This document shows, piece by piece, positions 1-9,813 of a stretch of DNA of 64,000 nucleotides. The notes under the pieces were generated by a model. It did no database searches and was not told the DNA's origin. It saw only the letters and a program-made list of their open reading frames with translations. The stretch's first letter is position 1, and every line of letters starts with the position of its first letter. The stretch lies in assembly GCA_025232375.1 (NCBI GenBank), contig CP060419.1:1177001-1241000 (forward strand), read 5' to 3'. Made by a program: the position numbers and the translations under genes. This DNA comes from Pseudoxanthomonas sp. NC8 (GTDB taxonomy: Bacteria; Pseudomonadota; Gammaproteobacteria; Xanthomonadales; Xanthomonadaceae).

Positions 1-1850
1 CGACGCCACGGCCGCCGGTGCGTTCGTTGTAGTAGCCGCCGCGGAAGCCGCGGCCGACGTTGCCGGTATACGGATTGGCCCAGGCTCCCCCGGTGCCGCT
101 GATCGCCACGTTGCCCCACTGGCCGTAGACGTTCCATGCCGCCGCACCGCCCCACCAGCCGCCCGGATAGCCCCACCACGGGCCCCACCACGGGGTGGGG
201 GTAGTAGCCCCAGCCGAAGCCGAAGCTCCATCCGGCCCACGAACTCCAGCCGAAGTACACGCCCATGCCATAGGTGGCGGGGCATCCGTACCAGTAGTCG
301 TAGACCTAGGGGGTTGCACGCATAGCCGGTGCCGTAGACGACCACGCCGCTGTTGACCACCGTGCCGTAGTAGCCGGGTGTGTAGCCGACGTGGACCTCG
401 TCGCCGTCGCTGCCGTAGATCCGCACGTAGGTCACGTAATGCAAGGGCGAGCTGGTCGGGATCGAGTAGATCTCGGCCGGCACGCTGCTGGCCACCGTCC
501 GGGGGCCGGTGGCCGATGGCGCGGTGAACCAGACGCCCTTGTCCACCGCATAGAACCCCCCGGCATGCCTGGATCACCGGCACCGCCGTGTTGAGCGCGT
601 ACTGCAGCGTGGTCCCGGCGATCGCGTCGAACCGGGGCTCGCCGTCGTACTGGATCTGCAGGCGGGCCTCGTTGCGGTTCACGGTCGCCGTCTGCGGGAT
701 GCTGTTGGCGATCAGCGATTCGAAGGCCTCGGGCGTGCCGGCGATCGACAATAAGGACGCTGCCCATCGGGTTGTCCGCGGGGATCCTGGCGAAGTCGGC
801 CGGCAGCTTGTCCGGCGCGACGTACTGCCACGGCCCCTTGCTCGACGTCGCGGTGAACCAGCGCCCGGACACCAGTACATACCAGGCGTTGTCCTTGGCG
901 CCGCTGATAAGGACGTCGGCGCCGGTGTTGGCGATGTAGCTCAGGGTGGTGCCGGGAATCGGCGTGAACTGCGGATCGCCATCGATAACGATCAGCTCGG
1001 TCGGCCCGGTCCGCAGCACGACCTCGGGGAACTTGCCCGCCGCCAGCGCCTTCTTCACGGTGTCCGGCGGATCGTCCAGCGTATCGATATAAGGTGCTGC
1101 CCGACCAGCTGGTCGGCGACCCCCTGCAGCGACTTGTCCACGGTCCGGGTCGCAGCCCCAGGGGTCCGCTGAGCGCGGCCGCGCTGGCCCACTGCCCGGC
1201 AACGCGCGTGTAGTAGCGCCCCTCGTGCTGGAGCAGCAGCGAGCGACTGTTGATGATCCGCTGCACGCCGGGCGTGCCCGTCGGCTTCAGCTTCGGCGTG
1301 CCGTCGTAAGGACCAGCAGTGCAGGCCCGAATGCGAACAGGATTTCCGGTGGTTCGTTCCTCACCGGCAACGAGGGCACCTTGAGGTCGGCGCGACCGAC
1401 CACCAGGGCGGCTTCGAGCTGGTCCAGGTCGATGGTGAAGGTCGAGCCGTCGCGGACGACGCTTCGCGCCATCTTCAGGTAACCGTCCTGCCGGTCCATC
1501 GCGGTCGGAAAGCTCGCGCGTTCGAAGGCGACATCGCGCAGCAGTACTTCGCGCGCCTCCTTGTCCACTTCGGTGGCGGCGCTGAACCAGACCACGCCGT
1601 AATCGAGGTTGTCGACCGGCTTGCCATCCGGTCCGGTTTCGGTGCCGCTTTTCACCGACATCGCGAACCGGCCCTTGAGCCGGTCGCCTTCCCAGCTGTC
1701 CATCTGCGGCTGGTAGACGGTGAAGGGGGTGTCGGACGAGACGTACTGGCGGGGGAAGGGCCGGGCATCGATCGCCGTCGGCGCCGCTGCAGACAGGTGC
1801 AACGGGAGCGACAGCAGGAGCGTGGCCAGCAGCAACGACACAATGCGCAT
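1..1850 (-). CDS. Secreted repeat protein (carbohydrate-binding V/XII-like), cut by the window edge and frameshifted
   Basis: The gene reads leftward and leaves the window, so its C-terminus is missing. ATG at 1850 follows a good GAGGAAA ribosome site. The N-terminus (MRIVSLLLATLLLSLP) is a Sec signal peptide, so export is expected. The rest holds repeated modules of an aromatic stretch followed by Gly-x-Trp (HEGRYY..GQW, WYVLVSGRWF..GPW, GFYAVDKGVWF), then a Gly/Trp/Tyr-rich tail below about 300. The reading frame breaks near 1305, 1088, 750, 545 and 305; several of these sit at TAAGG or CCTAGG strings, so I join the pieces. Similar xanthomonad proteins are, from memory, labelled carbohydrate-binding family V/XII, but no function is proven. 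No partner gene is adjacent. Confidence 0.6.
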
Positions 1851-2284
1851 AAGAATTTCCTCATGAGGCGTGTTGAATGCGCGGGTGGCACGCGCCGGCT
1901 GCTCGTGGTGACGATTCCGCCAACTCATCACCGGCACGCGGACATTTTGCGCTTGCGCGGTCGTGAAGCGAGGACGTCGAGCATTGGTCCTTCGGCTTAT
2001 ATGTGCGCGTGCCGGGGGCGGAATACGATCCGGGAAAGCCCGCCAGGCTGGCCATGGCGTGCGGACCGGGTTCCGGATGTCGCCACCTTCCGATCCGCAA
2101 TGCCACGCGCCGGCGGCAAGTGGCGGATGCATTCACGACAGCGGGCGTCGTTGCGGGATGCGGGACGCGTGAATGCGTGGATCGGCAGCGTGGGCGATCG
2201 TCATGGCGCTGCGTTGCGGTTGCACCGCCCATGTCGGCGATGTCGCCTGTTCCCACCAGTACATGAAGAGGAGAAAAGAGCACC
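1851..2284. other. Intergenic region, divergent promoters presumed
   Basis: About 430 bases between two divergently transcribed exported-protein genes. I see no convincing gene, hairpin or repeat here; open frames across it are GC-driven shadows without ribosome sites. It should hold the promoters of both neighbours, but I could not pick a clear -35/-10 pair. Confidence 0.4.
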
Positions 2285-2841
2285 ATGGCACGCCTGATTC
2301 CGATCATCCTCGCGGCACTGCTGCTGGCGTCCTGCGCCAGTACGCCGACCGTGCACACCGATGCCGATCCGTCGGCGAACTTCAGCGGCTACCGGACCTA
2401 CACCTGGCTGGCCAAGCCGGGCGAGCAAGGGGCGTACCGCCGCTGGCGGCGCAGCGGATCGTGGAGTACGTCAACGCGCAGCTGCGCGCCAAGGGCTGGA
2501 CCGAGTCGCCCAACGGCGACGTGGCGGTGGTCGCGCACGTGGCCACCCAGCAGCAGCAGAGCCTGGACACGATGTACTCCGGTCCGATGTACGGCGGCTG
2601 GGGCTGGGGCCCGGGCTGGTACGGCGCAGGCGGCATGGGCAGCGCGACCACGCGGGTGCGCACCTACACCGTGGGCACGCTGGTGGTGGACCTGTTCGAT
2701 ACGAAGACCAAGCAGGCGATCTGGCGCGGCACGGCCAGCGACACCGTGCCCAATGATCCGGCCAAGGGCGACGCCCTGCTGCGTGCCGGTATCGCCGGAA
2801 TGTTCGCCGGCTTCCCGCCGGGCAGCGCGCCGGCCAAGTAA
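2285..2841 (+). CDS. DUF4136 family lipoprotein
   Basis: ATG at 2285 follows a strong GAGGAG site. The first 17 residues form a lipoprotein signal with lipobox LLASC (Cys17), so the protein is probably lipid-anchored. The N-terminal strand (FSGYRTYTWL) and the later pattern (QRIVEYVNAQL, DVAVVAHVA, a Gly/Trp-rich loop GGWGWGPGWY, then GTLVVDLFD and AIWRG) match DUF4136, a small envelope family of unknown function. The frame slips near 2426, where KPGEQG should continue into PLAAQRIVEYV; the total of about 185 residues is the usual family length. A tRNA gene converges from the right, and their terminator lies just after the stop. Confidence 0.75.
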
Positions 2842-2902
2842 AACCCTGCTTCGACCGCGCGTCGCTGTCGTGGCGGCGCGCGGGGCGGTGGATTCACGGG
2901 GC

Positions 2903-2936
2903 AAAAAAAAGGACCGGCGACGTATCGCTGGTCCTT
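2903..2936 (-). terminator. Rho-independent terminator of tRNA-Arg
   Basis: On the minus strand a stem AAGGACC/GGTCCTT, extended by GCGA/TCGC across one mismatch, is followed directly by eight T residues. It lies just downstream of the leftward tRNA gene and about 60 bases past the stop of the converging lipoprotein gene. Confidence 0.75.
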
Positions 2937-2943
2937 CTGAAAA

Positions 2944-3020
2944 TGGCGCGCCCGGAGAGATTCGAACTCCCGACCCGCCTGGTTCGTAGCAGGTACTCTA
3001 TCCAGCTGAGCTACGGGCGC
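2944..3020 (-). tRNA. tRNA-Arg (anticodon ACG)
   Basis: Minus-strand cloverleaf with encoded CCA. The acceptor stem is GCGCCCG/CGGGCGC, the D arm holds AGCTCAGCTGGA, the anticodon loop is CTACGAA (ACG) and the T arm is GGGAG-TTCGAAT-CTCTC. The 5' side of the anticodon stem reads CCTG against CCAGG on the 3' side, so one G is missing from an expected CCTGG. That is most likely a sequence error, since the rest of the molecule is intact. A promoter and a terminator flank it as a single-gene unit. Confidence 0.9.
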
Positions 3021-3036
3021 GTTTTCAAGGCCGCGA

Positions 3037-3065
3037 ATTATGCGGGAGCCTCGGGTGGCCGTCAA
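3037..3065 (-). promoter_or_regulatory. Sigma-70 promoter of tRNA-Arg
   Basis: On the minus strand TTGACG, a 17-base spacer and CATAAT lie 16 bases upstream of the tRNA 5' end. The -35 matches the consensus at five of six positions, the -10 at five of six, and the spacing is ideal. Confidence 0.65.
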
Positions 3066-3079
3066 TCGTTCTTCCCAAA

Positions 3080-3920
3080 TCAGCGTGCAAGACCTTCAGC
3101 GAGCGCTCGGGCAACCACATCCGGTTGCCGCATCCAGCTGAAATGGTCAGCCGGTCCCCGCAGGGACGCCGCGTCGAGTGAGGCAATCCGCGCGGGTGCG
3201 CGCGGCAGCTTGGCCAGGAGTCCGTGCGTCGAGGCCGGGGGCGAGCCAGTCCCGGCCCAGCAGCACCGCCTGCACCGGCACGCGCACGTGCGCCATGCCG
3301 GCTTCAAGGTCCCGTTCCAGTCCCGCCGCTGCGTAGCGGTTGGTCAATCCGACCCGGGCCCAGTCGGCGATCAGCCTGCGCGCTTCGTTGCCGCCGAAGC
3401 CCAGCCGGTGTCCGGGCAGGGCGCCCCGCCTGCGCGCCAGCCAAGGGAGGAACCGGTACACCAGCGGCAGCAGCCAGCCACGCGGCGCCGGGAAGGTCCG
3501 CCAGTACGGCGTGCCGCTGGCCACCAGGCCCATCCCGGCGAAAGCGGCCGGATGCTGGCCGGCGAGGCAGCAGGCCAGCTGCCCGCCCAGGCTGTGGCCA
3601 CCCAGCAGGCGCGGCGTGCCGTCCTCCGGCAGCGCGGTAAGGCTGGCGGGCAGGTCCAGCGCCAACAGTTCGCGGTAGCCCCAGTCGGTGGTGTGCGAGG
3701 CGCGCAGGGAGCTGCTGCCGTTGCCCCGCCATTCGTGCAGGTGCGTGGCGATGCCATGCATGGCCAGTGCTTCGGCCAGTGGCTGGTAGTGCCGCGCGGC
3801 TACGCCCAGCGCCGGCAGCCACAGCAGCTGCCCGCGCGGCTGCCGTGGCATGTGCGACAGGAGGGTCCAGCGATGGCCGTCGCCTGCCGCCAGCGAGACC
3901 TCGGTAGTGGTGATGCTCAT
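3080..3920 (-). CDS. Alpha/beta hydrolase (serine hydrolase, Hydrolase_4-like)
   Basis: Starts with ATG at 3920, inside the ATGA that also ends thiD, so the two are translationally coupled. The nucleophile elbow GHSLGG lies near residue 90, an oxyanion-type HEWRGNGSS segment is upstream, and a likely catalytic His sits near the end in PADHFSWM. The protein is soluble, about 280 residues, with no signal peptide. The frame breaks near 3235 (RDWLAP to ASTHGLLAKL), after which the C-terminus follows in another frame. The substrate is unknown; xanthomonad relatives are annotated only as hydrolases, and pairing with thiD does not prove a role in thiamine metabolism. Confidence 0.75.
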
Positions 3921-4721
3921 CGGCCCGGCATCGAGGCGAAATGGTCCAGCACCCTGACGTCCCCGCGGCCGGGGCGGTAGCCGCTGCGCAGTGCCGCATG
4001 CACATAGTCCACCGCGCCCGCGCAGGGCGCGGCGCAGCGGCAGGCCGCGCGCCAGGTTGGCCGCGACCGCCGAGGCCAGCGTGCAGCCGGTGCCGTGCGC
4101 TTCCAGTTGCAGCCGCGGATGCGCGCTGCGCTGTTCGCCGTCGGCATCGGTAAGGATGTCGACCACCTCGCCAGGTCCGGTAAGGTGTCCGCCCTTGAGC
4201 ATGACCGCCGGTGCGCCGAGTGCGCGCAACGCCGAGGCGGCACGGGACATGGCGGCGAGGTCATCGATCTTCCAGCCGAGCAGCAGCTCGGCCTCCGGAA
4301 GGTTGGGCGTGATCACCGTGGCCAGCGGCAGCAGGCGCCGGCGCATCGCGTCCAGCGCGTCTTCCTCGAGCAGGCGCGCTCCGGTGGTGGCGACCATGAC
4401 CGGATCGACCACGACCTGCGCCGGCTGGTGGCGCTCGAGCGCGCGCGCGACGGTTTCGATCACCGCCGTGCTGGCAAGCATCCCGAGCTTGACCGCGCCG
4501 ATGCGGAAGTCATCGAAGCAGGCATCGATCTGCGCATCGAGGAACCCGGGTGGCGGCACGTGCACCGCGGTGACGCCACGGGTGTGCTGCGCGGTCAGTG
4601 CCGCCAGTGCCGACAGGCCATGCACGCCGTGCGCGGCGAAGGTCTTCAGATCGGCCTGGATGCCGGCACCACCGCCGCCGGAGTCGGAGCCGGCGATGGT
4701 CAGGACGGAGATGGTATGGAA
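3917..4721 (-). CDS. thiD: Hydroxymethylpyrimidine (phosphomethylpyrimidine) kinase
   Basis: Phosphorylates HMP and HMP-phosphate to HMP-diphosphate for thiamine synthesis; ribokinase fold, cytosolic. The N-terminus [20 protein letters not shown] is the family signature, [11 protein letters not shown] lies in the middle and [13 protein letters not shown] is the C-terminal anion-hole motif with the catalytic region. The frame slips near 4022 (one extra G), and the true end [11 protein letters not shown] stops at 3917 in an ATGA overlap with the hydrolase. No ATG, GTG or TTG is present between the upstream stop at 4722-4724 and the conserved N-terminus, so the start codon is lost, probably to a base error; the 5' limit given is the maximum. 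It also overlaps the 3' end of the DUF1275 gene. Confidence 0.85.
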
Positions 4722-5482
4722 TCAGCATGCGGATCGTTCATGCCGCTATTGTGCATCGGCGTGGTCGCGGCGGCAGACGGACTAGCCGGTGCCTCCCGGG
4801 GGCCGCTGCGCCGGCGCTGCCGCAGCAGCCAGGCGTGCCGATAGGCGATGTAGGCGACACCGGTCAGCCCCGTCAGCGCGGACGGGACCAGCAGCGCCCG
4901 GTACTGCAGGTGGAAGAACAGCCATGCGCCGAGGATGCCGCCGCCGAGGAAGCCGCTGATGATGAGGCCGCTGAGCATCAGCCGCCGCATCGGCAACGGC
5001 ATGCCGCGGATCAGATGGCCCAGGCCGATGCCCAGGTCGGTGAACATGCCGCTCAGGTGCGTGGTGCGCACGACCGCACCGCTGTAGGTCGTAACCATCG
5101 CGTTCTGCAGTCCGCAGGCCATCGCCGCCAGCATTGCCCCGAATACCTGCTGGCGCGCGAACAGCGGCACTGCCGCGGCCAGCAGCAGGGATTCGAGCGT
5201 AAGGACGACGCCGTAGCGCCGTCCCGGTTGCAGCGTGCTGTCCCGGATGACGAGGCCGCTGAGCATGGCACCCAGACAGAACGAGAGCAGCACGCCCCAC
5301 AGCTGGCCGGCCGAACGCCAGTCGCCGCCGGCGAGCGCGGCGCCCAGCAGGCTGGTGGTGCCGGTGAGGTGGCTGACCGCCTGGTGCTCGAAGCCAAGGT
5401 AGCCGACCACGTTGACCATGCCGGCGATGCACGCCAGCGTGATCGCACCGATCCAGACCCAGCGCGGCAGCTGCACCCCCAT
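4700..5482 (-). CDS. DUF1275 (YoaK-type) integral membrane protein
   Basis: An intact 260-residue frame with ATG at 5482 after GGGAGAGG. It has about six hydrophobic helices, beginning [20 protein letters not shown] and including the family signature around [19 protein letters not shown] and [10 protein letters not shown]. The C-terminus is a short charged tail. DUF1275 members are predicted transporters of unknown substrate. Its last bases overlap the start region of thiD, and it lies 15 bases after the phoH stop, so phoH, this gene, thiD and the hydrolase may be read together. Confidence 0.85.
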   Translation of the reverse strand: MGVQLPRWVWIGAITLACIAGMVNVVGYLGFEHQAVSHLTGTTSLLGAALAGGDWRSAGQLWGVLLSFCLGAMLSGLVIRDSTLQPGRRYGVVLTLESLLLAAAVPLFARQQVFGAMLAAMACGLQNAMVTTYSGAVVRTTHLSGMFTDLGIGLGHLIRGMPLPMRRLMLSGLIISGFLGGGILGAWLFFHLQYRALLVPSALTGLTGVAYIAYRHAWLLRQRRRSGPREAPASPSAAATTPMHNSGMNDPHADSIPSPS

Positions 5483-5497
5483 CGGCCTCTCCCGCGG

Positions 5498-6898
5498 CTA
5501 GAGCACTTCCGAAGCGAAGTCGGTAAGGCGCGAGCGCTCACCGCGACGCAGGGTGATGTGCGCGCTGTGCGGCCAGTTCTTGAAGCGGTCCACCGCGTAG
5601 GTCAGGCCCGAGGTGGTCTCGGTCAGGTACGGGGTGTCGATCTGCTCCACGTTGCCTGGGCAGACGATCTTGGTGCCGGGACCGGCACGGGTGATCAGGG
5701 TCTTCATCTGCTTGGGGGTGAGGTTCTGCGCCTCGTCCAGGATCAGGTAGCGCGACAGGAAGGTGCGGCCGCGCATGAAGTTCATGGAGCGGATCTTGAT
5801 CCGCGAGGCGAGCAGGTCGTTGGTCGCCGCGCGGCCCCACGCGCCGCCTTCCTTGGTTATGCGTCAGCACCTCCCGGGTTGTCGGTCAGCGCGCCCATCC
5901 ACGGCGTCATCTTTTCCTCTTCGGTGCCGGGCAGGAAGCCGATGTCCTCGCCGACGCTGACCGTTGCGCGGGTCATGATGATCTCGCGGTAGCGCTGCTG
6001 GTCCATGGTCTGGGGTAAGGCCGGCGGCCAGCGCCAGCAGGGTCTTGCCGGTGCCGGCGGTGCCCAGCAGGGTAACGAAGTCGATGTCCGGGTCCATCAG
6101 GGCATTGAGCGCGAAGTTCTGCTCGCGGTTGCGCGCGCTGATGCCCCACACCGCGTGCTGGCCGCCGCGGAAGTCGTCGACCAGGTAAGCGTGGCCTTGC
6201 CGCCGTCGATCTTCGCCACGCGCAGCTCGACTTCGTCCTCGCCCGGCATGTACAGGTACTGGTTGGGGTACCAGTCCTCGTCCTCGCGCATGGCCACTTC
6301 ATAGGACGTGCGGCCGCGGTCGGACCACGAACGCAGGCTGTCGCGATGGCGTTCCCAGAAGTCCTCCGGCAGCTCGGTGGCCCCGGTGAACAGCAGGCTG
6401 AAATCGTCCAGCGCGCGGTCGTTTTCGTAGTCCTCCGACACGATCCCGGCGATGGCCGCCTTGATCCGCAGGTTGATGTCCTTGGAGACGAACACCACCG
6501 GGACCTCGCCCGGGGTCTGTTCCTTCAATTAAGGATCGCGCCGAGGATGGCGTTGTCGGGGATCACCGCGCCGAAGCTCTTGCCGGCCTCGAAGTGGCTG
6601 GTCTGGAAGCGCAGCAGGCCGACGCTCTGGCGGCCGCGCAGCTGCACTCCGCGTGGTTGCGCCAGCGGATGCCGTCGGCGAGGTTGTCCAGGCCCGACGC
6701 TTCGACCAGCTCGTTGAGGAAGCGGCTGACCTGCCGCGCGTTGCGACTGGCTTCGGAAGTGCCCTTCTTGGCGTTGTCGAGCTCCTCGATCACCTGCATC
6801 GGCAGGTAGACGTCGTGCTCCTCGAACTTGAACAGCGCGGTGGGATCGTGCATCAGCACGTTGGTGTCCAGCACGTAGATGCGCTTGCCTCGGGTCAT
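5498..6898 (-). CDS. PhoH-like ATPase with N-terminal PIN domain
   Basis: Begins MTRGKRIYVLDTNVLMHD, the start of a PIN-type nuclease fold (Asp in LDTNVL), and later carries the PhoH ATPase with Walker A GTAGTGKT and Walker B YLILDEAQN followed by TPKQMKTLITR. Family members of about 465 residues are PIN-PhoH proteins thought to be RNA helicase/nucleases. Here the coding sequence is broken near 6640, 6530, 6190, 6015 and 5855; the 6530 and 6015 breaks carry TAAGG. All blocks are present in the right order, so the gene is probably whole. The stop is TAG at 5498. An antitoxin partner is not seen, so a toxin role is unlikely. Confidence 0.85.
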
Positions 6899-7019
6899 CG
6901 TGGCTTCCTGGTGGGGACGGCGGGACGGGGCGTCGCGTGCGCGTGCACGGACGCCGGACAGGGGCGAACCGTCGCGGCCTGCGGGGCAGGGCGACGGGAC
7001 AGGGTGGCGGGAATGCCGG

Positions 7020-7495
7020 TCACTGCGCGGCTTCGGCCTTCAGTGCGTCGAGCACGGCCTGGGCATGGCCGGGGACCTTGACCCCGCGCCATTCGCGGGC
7101 GATGTGGCCGTCGGGCGAGACCAGGAAGGTGCTGCGGACCACGCCCAGCACCTTGCGCCCGTACATGTTCTTCTCGTGGATGACGTCGAATGCGCGGCAC
7201 AGCGCCTCGTCGGTGTCGCTGACCAGCGGAAAGACGAAGCCCTGCCTGGTGCAGAAATTGTCGTGCGATTTCACCGAATCGCGCGAGACGCCAAGCACGT
7301 TGGCGCCGAGCCGGTGGAATTTCGGCAGCAGCGAATTGAAGTCAGGCCCTCGGTGGTGCAGCCGGGGGTACTGTCCTTCGGATAGAAGTAAAGGACCAGC
7401 CAGCGGTCGGCGAAATCGGCGAGGGTGGCGCTGCGGCCGCCAGACAGCGCCAGCGGCAGTTTGAGGGTGGAACGTTCGATCCTGGGCTGTTTCAT
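7020..7495 (-). CDS. bcp: Thioredoxin-dependent peroxiredoxin (Bcp/PrxQ type)
   Basis: Reduces hydrogen peroxide and organic peroxides in the cytosol using thioredoxin. The peroxidatic Cys lies in [10 protein letters not shown] near residue 45; [12 protein letters not shown] and [11 protein letters not shown] follow as in the family, and [13 protein letters not shown] lies near the end. The usual resolving Cys five residues after the peroxidatic one is not seen: the helix reads TTEGLDFNSLL. The frame breaks near 7340. Length is about 158 residues, normal for Bcp. The gene sits 22 bases after gcvR on the same strand, the usual xanthomonad order. Confidence 0.88.
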
Positions 7496-7517
7496 CTTGC
7501 CGGTATCACGCTCCTGC

Positions 7518-8092
7518 TCAGAACTTCATCGGATCCATGATCGCGTCGAGGTTCAGGTGGTCGCAGAACTCGAGGAAATCGTCGCGCAGCGCGGCGATGT
7601 GCATGTTGGCGGGCACGCCGATCGTCACCTGCGCCGAGAACATCTCCGCCCCGGTCTGCATGGCGCGGTAGCGGGTGCTCTGCAGGTTTTCGATGGTGAT
7701 GCCTGGCGGTCGAAGAAGTCGGCCAGCTGGAACAGGATGCCCGGCTTGTCCGCGGCCACCACTTCGACGATGTACGGCAGCAGGTTGGACTGGCTCTGCT
7801 TGGCGCCGGTGCGGTACCAGTTGAGCTTCAGGCCTTCCTCGCGGTCGAGCCGGCCGAGCATCGCCTCCAGCTTGGCCACCGCGTCCCACGAGCCGGTCGC
7901 CAGCGCGGTCATCGATACGTCGCGGCCGACAGTGGTAAGGCGCGCGTCGACCAGGTTGCACCCGCTGTCGGCGATGCGTCGCGTCACCGACAACAGTGGC
8001 GACTCCGGATGCGTCGTATAGGCGTTGATCAGGAGGTGGTTTTCGTTCGGCGAAGGCCGGGGCGGGGTGTCGGTCAAGGAGGCTTCCGGCAT
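7518..8092 (-). CDS. gcvR: Glycine cleavage system regulator GcvR-like, two ACT domains
   Basis: About 190 residues with two ACT regulatory domains: [20 protein letters not shown] begins the first and [20 protein letters not shown] the second. GcvR in enterics binds glycine and blocks GcvA activation of the glycine cleavage genes; there is no DNA-binding domain, as expected. The frame breaks near 7700 ([18 protein letters not shown]). I chose the ATG at 8092, which gives the usual N-terminus; an ATG at 8134 would add 14 residues. It is divergent from dapA. Confidence 0.78.
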
Positions 8093-8143
8093 TGCGAGTC
8101 TGAATGGCGGGCTGGATGGGTCCGACCGCTGCACCCAGCATAC

Positions 8144-8173
8144 TTGCCCGTGCTTTCACGCCGCAAGTATGAT
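8144..8173 (+). promoter_or_regulatory. Candidate sigma-70 promoter of dapA
   Basis: TTGCCC at 8144-8149, an 18-base spacer and TATGAT at 8168-8173 lie about 65 bases upstream of the dapA start in the gcvR-dapA intergenic region. Confidence 0.45.
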
Positions 8174-8238
8174 CGGGCCTCCCTGAAATCCGGTCTGCGC
8201 GACGCGCGCAAGCCGCAGAATCCCGAGCGAAACCGGCT

Positions 8239-9148
8239 TTGCATCCCACCGGCCTGATCACCGCGCTTGCGACCCCGTTCGACGAGGCCGGCGCACTGGA
8301 CCTCGACGCCTGGCGCCGGCTGCTGCAGTGGCAGCTGTCCGCCGGCGTGGAGGGCGTGGTCGTCGCCGGGTCCACGGGCGAAGCCTCGATGCTCGAGGAT
8401 GTCGAATACGACGCGCTGGTGCGCGAGGCGGTCGAAACCGTCGACGGGCGCGTGCCCGTCCTCGCCGGCACCGGCCTGTCCGGGACCGCGCGCACCATCG
8501 CCCTGACCCGCCGCGCCGCGGCCGCCGGTGCCGACGTGGCGCTGGTGGTGGCGCCGCCGTACGTGCGGCCGACCCAGGCCGGCCTGCTGGCGCACTACCG
8601 CGCCGTGGCCGAGCAGGGCGGCTTGCCGGTCATGCTCTACAACGTGCTTAAGGCCGTACCGGTTGCGACCTGCTGCCGGAGACCGTGGCCGGACTGGCCA
8701 CGCACGAGCGCATCATCGGCATCAAGGAAGCGGTGTCCGTGCCGGAGCGCATCGCCGCGCTGGTCGCGTTGCGCGCCCCGGGCTTCCACGTGCTGAGTGG
8801 CGACGACGGTTCCGCGGCCCGTTCCATGCTGGCCGGCGCCGAAGGCTGGTCTCGGTAGGCTCCAACGTCGCCCCTTCCGCCTACCGGCGGCTGTGCGAGC
8901 TGGCACGTGGCGGCGACGCCGTGGCCGCCGGCCAATGGGACGCACGACTGGCGCCGCTGCACGATTTCTGCGGCGTCGAATCCAATCCGGTTCCCGCCAA
9001 GGCGTTGCTGCAGCGGCTGGGTATCGGCCATGGTGTGCGCCTGCCGCTGCTGCCCCTGTCCACGTGCCACCACGGCGAGGCGGACCGCATCGTCGAGCTG
9101 GTGCGCGACCTCGAAACCCACAACGGTCGCGAACCGCTCGCGGCCTGA
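8239..9148 (+). CDS. dapA: 4-hydroxy-tetrahydrodipicolinate synthase
   Basis: Condenses pyruvate with aspartate semialdehyde in the lysine and meso-diaminopimelate pathway. The likely start is TTG at 8239 ([14 protein letters not shown]). The pyruvate-binding loop reads AGSTGEAS (Ser-Thr where Thr-Thr is usual), the Schiff-base lysine is in RIIGIKEAV, and [11 protein letters not shown] and SVGSNVAP follow. The invariant YNVPGRTG is destroyed at 8648-8656, where CCAGG reads CTTAAGG, and one G is lost near 8848; without these errors the gene is full length at about 300 residues. bamC follows directly, as in the enteric dapA-bamC unit. Confidence 0.9.
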
Positions 9149-9183
9149 CGTACCCGAAATACTGACACTTCCGGAGAGCATTG

Positions 9184-9711
9184 ATGTCCAAGACTTCCCG
9201 CATTGCCCGCGCTTCCACGGCCGCGCTGCTGGCCTTCACCGTGGTCGCGGCGCTGGGCGGCTGCTCCTGGTTCCACAAGGGCGCCAAGGGCGACTACGCG
9301 CTGGCACCCGAACAGCGTCCACTGGAAGTCCCGCCGGATCTGAACCTGCCCGACACCTCCGGGGCCATGGCGCTGCCGCCGGCCGGTGGCGTGTCCCGTC
9401 CGCAGGCCGCGCCCGGTGCCGCACCGGCGGCGTCGCCGAATGGCTTCACCGTTTCCGCTGGCCGCGACATAAGGTCTTCGGTAAGGTCGGAACCGCACTG
9501 CGCGGGATCGAAGGCCTTGGCCATCGCCAGCAGCGCCCAGCTGCTGGGCACGTACGACGTCAGCTACCGGGGCGGGGCGTTCCTGGTCCGCGTGGTCGCG
9601 GTCGAGGGCGGCAGCTACGTTTCGGCGGTGGATCCGCGCGGCCTGCCGGCCACCGGCGAAGCACCACTGAAGGTGATCGCTGCACTGCAGGCGGAACTGG
9701 CCAAGCACTGA
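9184..9711 (+). CDS. bamC: BamC-like outer membrane assembly lipoprotein
   Basis: ATG at 9184 follows GGAGA. Signal peptide with lipobox ALGGC (Cys near residue 25) directs the protein to the envelope, where BamC (NlpB) is an accessory subunit of the BAM complex. EVPPDLNLP is the typical unstructured N-terminal segment that contacts BamD; the C-terminal domain shows LLGTYDVSYRGG and FLVRVVAVEGG. The reading frame is open throughout, but residues encoded between 9467 and 9535 are out of frame: the segment should read VFGKVGTALRGIEGL, shifted by extra bases at ATAAGG and put back by CCTTGG. About 176 residues, shorter than the enteric protein. Confidence 0.75.
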   Translation: MSKTSRIARASTAALLAFTVVAALGGCSWFHKGAKGDYALAPEQRPLEVPPDLNLPDTSGAMALPPAGGVSRPQAAPGAAPAASPNGFTVSAGRDIRSSVRSEPHCAGSKALAIASSAQLLGTYDVSYRGGAFLVRVVAVEGGSYVSAVDPRGLPATGEAPLKVIAALQAELAKH

Positions 9712-9734
9712 CCCGTGCGGCATTGGCGGTCATG

Positions 9735-9762
9735 AAAAAGGCGCCCACCGGGCGCCTTTTTC
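9735..9762. terminator. Bidirectional terminator between bamC and fdxA
   Basis: GGCGCCC-ACC-GGGCGCC stem with five A residues before it and five T after it, placed between the converging bamC and fdxA genes, so it can serve both. Confidence 0.8.
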
Positions 9763-9813
9763 TTGCCTCCGGAAGCCGGGCGGCTGCAGCGCCCGCATGC
9801 GGTAGGCGGGGTT

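Noticed and set aside
3147..4625. A 492-residue open frame joining ThiD and the alpha/beta hydrolase
   Set aside because: An extra G near 4022 fuses the frames. The proper ThiD end, HFASMPGR, stops at 3917 and overlaps the hydrolase ATG, so these are two genes.
5498..6898. PIN-domain protein as a VapC-type toxin
   Set aside because: The PIN domain is followed by a complete PhoH ATPase, and no antitoxin gene is next to it.
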